This document shows positions 62,567-64,000 of a stretch of 64,000 nucleotides of DNA, piece after piece. This DNA is from Arthrobacter sp. FW306-07-I (GTDB taxonomy: Bacteria; Actinomycetota; Actinomycetes; Actinomycetales; Micrococcaceae). Positions within the stretch are counted from its first letter, which is position 1. Each line of letters begins with the position of its first letter. The stretch is taken from the NCBI RefSeq assembly GCF_021800405.1, contig NZ_CP084550.1:124001-188000 (forward strand), read 5' to 3'. The notes beneath the pieces were generated by a model. It saw only the letters and a list, made by a program, of their open reading frames with translations. It had not been told where the DNA came from and ran no database searches. A program made the translations under genes and the position numbers.

Positions 62567-62580
62567 GTATGCTTGCTTGA
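62567..62580. promoter_or_regulatory. AAGYATRCTTAC-like element, weak copy e
   Basis: GTATGCTTGCTTGA, a partial match to the elements at 21239 and 58747, upstream of the small protein gene at 62619. Confidence 0.3.
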
Positions 62581-62618
62581 TCCACATGGGGTATGGCCCC
62601 TGATGAAGGGAGCGGGTC

Positions 62619-62843
62619 ATGACCAGCAGCAATGACAACGACGGCCAGGGGATGATCGTCAACCCCAAGCCGACGGCGGACAACCAGGATTGGGACGGGG
62701 ACGACGCGGACCGCGCCGACCGCCTGCGCTTCGAGGAGGAGCAGGCCATGATCCGCGAGCAATCCGAAGCCCACGCCGCTGCCAAAGAAGCCCATGCCGC
62801 TGCCAAGCAGGCCGCTGACGCGGAGAAAGAGTCCGGGGCCTGA
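62619..62843 (+). CDS. Small charged hydrophilic protein
   Basis: 74 residues, no hydrophobic segment. An Asp/Asn-rich start is followed by a highly helical acidic/basic segment with tandem AHAAAKE and AHAAAKQ units, likely a single long helix or coiled coil. GAAGGGAG is about six bases before ATG 62619. Unknown function; composition is like the other small stress-type proteins in this window. Confidence 0.6.
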   Translation: MTSSNDNDGQGMIVNPKPTADNQDWDGDDADRADRLRFEEEQAMIREQSEAHAAAKEAHAAAKQAADAEKESGA

Positions 62844-62901
62844 GCTGGATCCCGGCGCTGCGTAATGCCGGCATTCCACCCGGCGCTGCATTTACCCCTT
62901 A

Positions 62902-63981
62902 TTAGCGCGCGGTTGCGCCGGTGGCCTGTACCTGCCCTTTCACCCGGATCAGGAGCGACCGGGGCTCCACCTGAACCGTAAGCTGTGTCGCTTCCCCTGA
63001 TGTGTCGCCGTCGAGCTGTGTGGGCATGGGCTCGGGGCACTTGATGACCACCCTGGTTGACCGGTACACGGTCATGACGGGCAGCTTTCCGCTGTGCTTG
63101 AACATGATTTTCACGTACATCAGGAGCCAGCCAAGGGCGCTGCGCGGGCTCATCACCACTACGTCCAGCATGCCGTCGTCGATCATGGCCTGCGGGATGA
63201 AATCGATGCCGCCCGGTACCAGACCACAGTTGGCGAACAGCACGCTGCGGATGTTCCGGATCTGCTCGGGGCTCCCGTCCAGGGCGATGGATACCCTCTT
63301 CCGCCGGCCGGGGAGGTGCCGCACACCGGCCTCCGTGTAGGCCAGCCAGCCCACCGCCTTCTTCAGTCCTGCGTTGGTGTCGGCCAGGACCTCCGCATCC
63401 ATGCCGATGCCTGCGATGACCAGGAACACGTGCTCGGAGTAATGCCCGGTCCGCGAGTTCTCAATGGCCATGCGGGCAGTGTCGATATAGCGCTGGCGGC
63501 CGAAAAGCGCTGTCTGGACGTTGCCGTGGAGGTCGTTCACGTCCAGGTCCACGTTGCGGGCCAACAGGTTGCCGGTGCCCAGCGGAATCAGGCCCATGGC
63601 AACGTTGGTGCGTGCGAGGGCCTCAGCCACCACGCGTACCGTGCCGTCCCCGCCGCCCACCAGGACGACGTCGGGCTTTCCTGCCAGTGCCGCCTGCATC
63701 TGGGAGAATCCCGGGTCCTCCGCCCTCGTTTCGAAGAAGACGGGCTCGTCCCACCCGGCGGCAAGGCAGGCCCTGTGAATCATTTCCCGGGCTTCGCCAG
63801 CCCTGGCCTTGATGGGGTTCAGGACTACTGCCACGCGCTGCTGCGCCAGCCCGGAGTCATAAGCTTCGCCGGCCACGGTACTGCGAACGTGCAGGGCCTT
63901 GAGGCGCCGCACCCCCCACCAGCTGGAGGTGGCGAAGGCAAGCGCCACCGCAATCAGCAGGTAGAGAATCCAGTCGCTCAT
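62902..63981 (-). CDS. Diacylglycerol kinase-family lipid kinase
   Basis: 359 residues. One N-terminal membrane helix (about 4-22) is followed by a DAGK catalytic domain: VAVVLNPIKA, the nucleotide loop GGGDGT at 109-114, IPLGTGNLLARN and IDGG-like substrate loops (GIDFIPQAMIDDGMLDV). Members phosphorylate diacylglycerol, sphingosine-like lipids or undecaprenol-type substrates; the lipid is not specified by sequence. The start lies 19 bases from the window edge. Confidence 0.88.
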   Translation of the reverse strand: MSDWILYLLIAVALAFATSSWWGVRRLKALHVRSTVAGEAYDSGLAQQRVAVVLNPIKARAGEAREMIHRACLAAGWDEPVFFETRAEDPGFSQMQAALAGKPDVVLVGGGDGTVRVVAEALARTNVAMGLIPLGTGNLLARNVDLDVNDLHGNVQTALFGRQRYIDTARMAIENSRTGHYSEHVFLVIAGIGMDAEVLADTNAGLKKAVGWLAYTEAGVRHLPGRRKRVSIALDGSPEQIRNIRSVLFANCGLVPGGIDFIPQAMIDDGMLDVVVMSPRSALGWLLMYVKIMFKHSGKLPVMTVYRSTRVVIKCPEPMPTQLDGDTSGEATQLTVQVEPRSLLIRVKGQVQATGATAR

Positions 63982-64000
63982 GGTGTTTCAACAGTAGCCC

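Overview
The window is GC-rich, densely coded DNA from a high-GC Gram-positive bacterium, most likely a member of the Micrococcaceae close to Arthrobacter or Pseudarthrobacter. The support is many GTG and TTG starts, an actinobacterial-type LexA box, a LAXTG (class E sortase type) surface peptide, a GAF-ANTAR protein and several actinobacterial families of unknown function. About 65 protein genes are called. I see no rRNA, tRNA, CRISPR array, prophage or insertion sequence, so this looks like chromosomal backbone with accessory metabolic operons. No gene-free stretch exceeds 300 bases; the longest is 9670-9959.

Layout. 1-9.7 kb: the end of an MFS exporter with a ribokinase, a short-chain dehydrogenase, two secreted or surface proteins, a cyclodeaminase-like protein, an alpha/beta hydrolase, a PfkB sugar kinase, a membrane-anchored zincin and an orphan sulfonate-type binding protein. 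Three copies of a roughly 65-bp hairpin repeat lie between these genes. 9.9-14.8 kb: a tiny membrane protein, an SOS-controlled umuDC pair, a lipoprotein, a HAD phosphatase and a glycerophosphodiesterase. 14.8-21.1 kb: small acidic proteins and a cyclic-di-GMP signalling operon (receiver-GAF-histidine kinase, GGDEF-EAL, EAL). 21.2-27.5 kb: a stress-like group (small hydrophilic proteins, two SDRs, DUF6766-like and DUF6328-like membrane proteins) around a glycerate kinase.

27.7-40.3 kb: a glycosyltransferase runs into a TolB-like gene tail to tail. That TolB-like gene is the last gene of a long minus-strand carbohydrate operon: three Gfo/Idh/MocA oxidoreductases plus a degenerate fourth, two xylose-isomerase-like TIM barrels and a complete sugar ABC importer. 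A divergent ROK repressor with a candidate operator faces it. The gene content resembles pathways that oxidise a glycoside to its 3-keto form and then eliminate or hydrate it. 40.3-49.3 kb: a GH13 trehalose-synthase-like enzyme, GAF-ANTAR and SGNH hydrolase genes, uracil permease opposite a RutE-like reductase, a five-copy palindromic repeat cluster, a 2H phosphoesterase and phosphoglucomutase. 49.4-52.5 kb: a NERD protein and a LysG/LysE-type amino-acid export pair.

52.5-57.6 kb is the most unusual metabolic unit: a FadR-type GntR regulator opposite a MatC-type dicarboxylate carrier, a family III CoA-transferase and a fused AccD-AccA-like carboxyltransferase with no biotin protein nearby. 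This reads as a possible non-canonical malonate (or related dicarboxylate) pathway. 57.6-64 kb: a DHFR-like reductase, a LapA-domain protein, small proteins, an amidase, rhodanese with prephenate dehydratase, and a diacylglycerol kinase-like lipid kinase.
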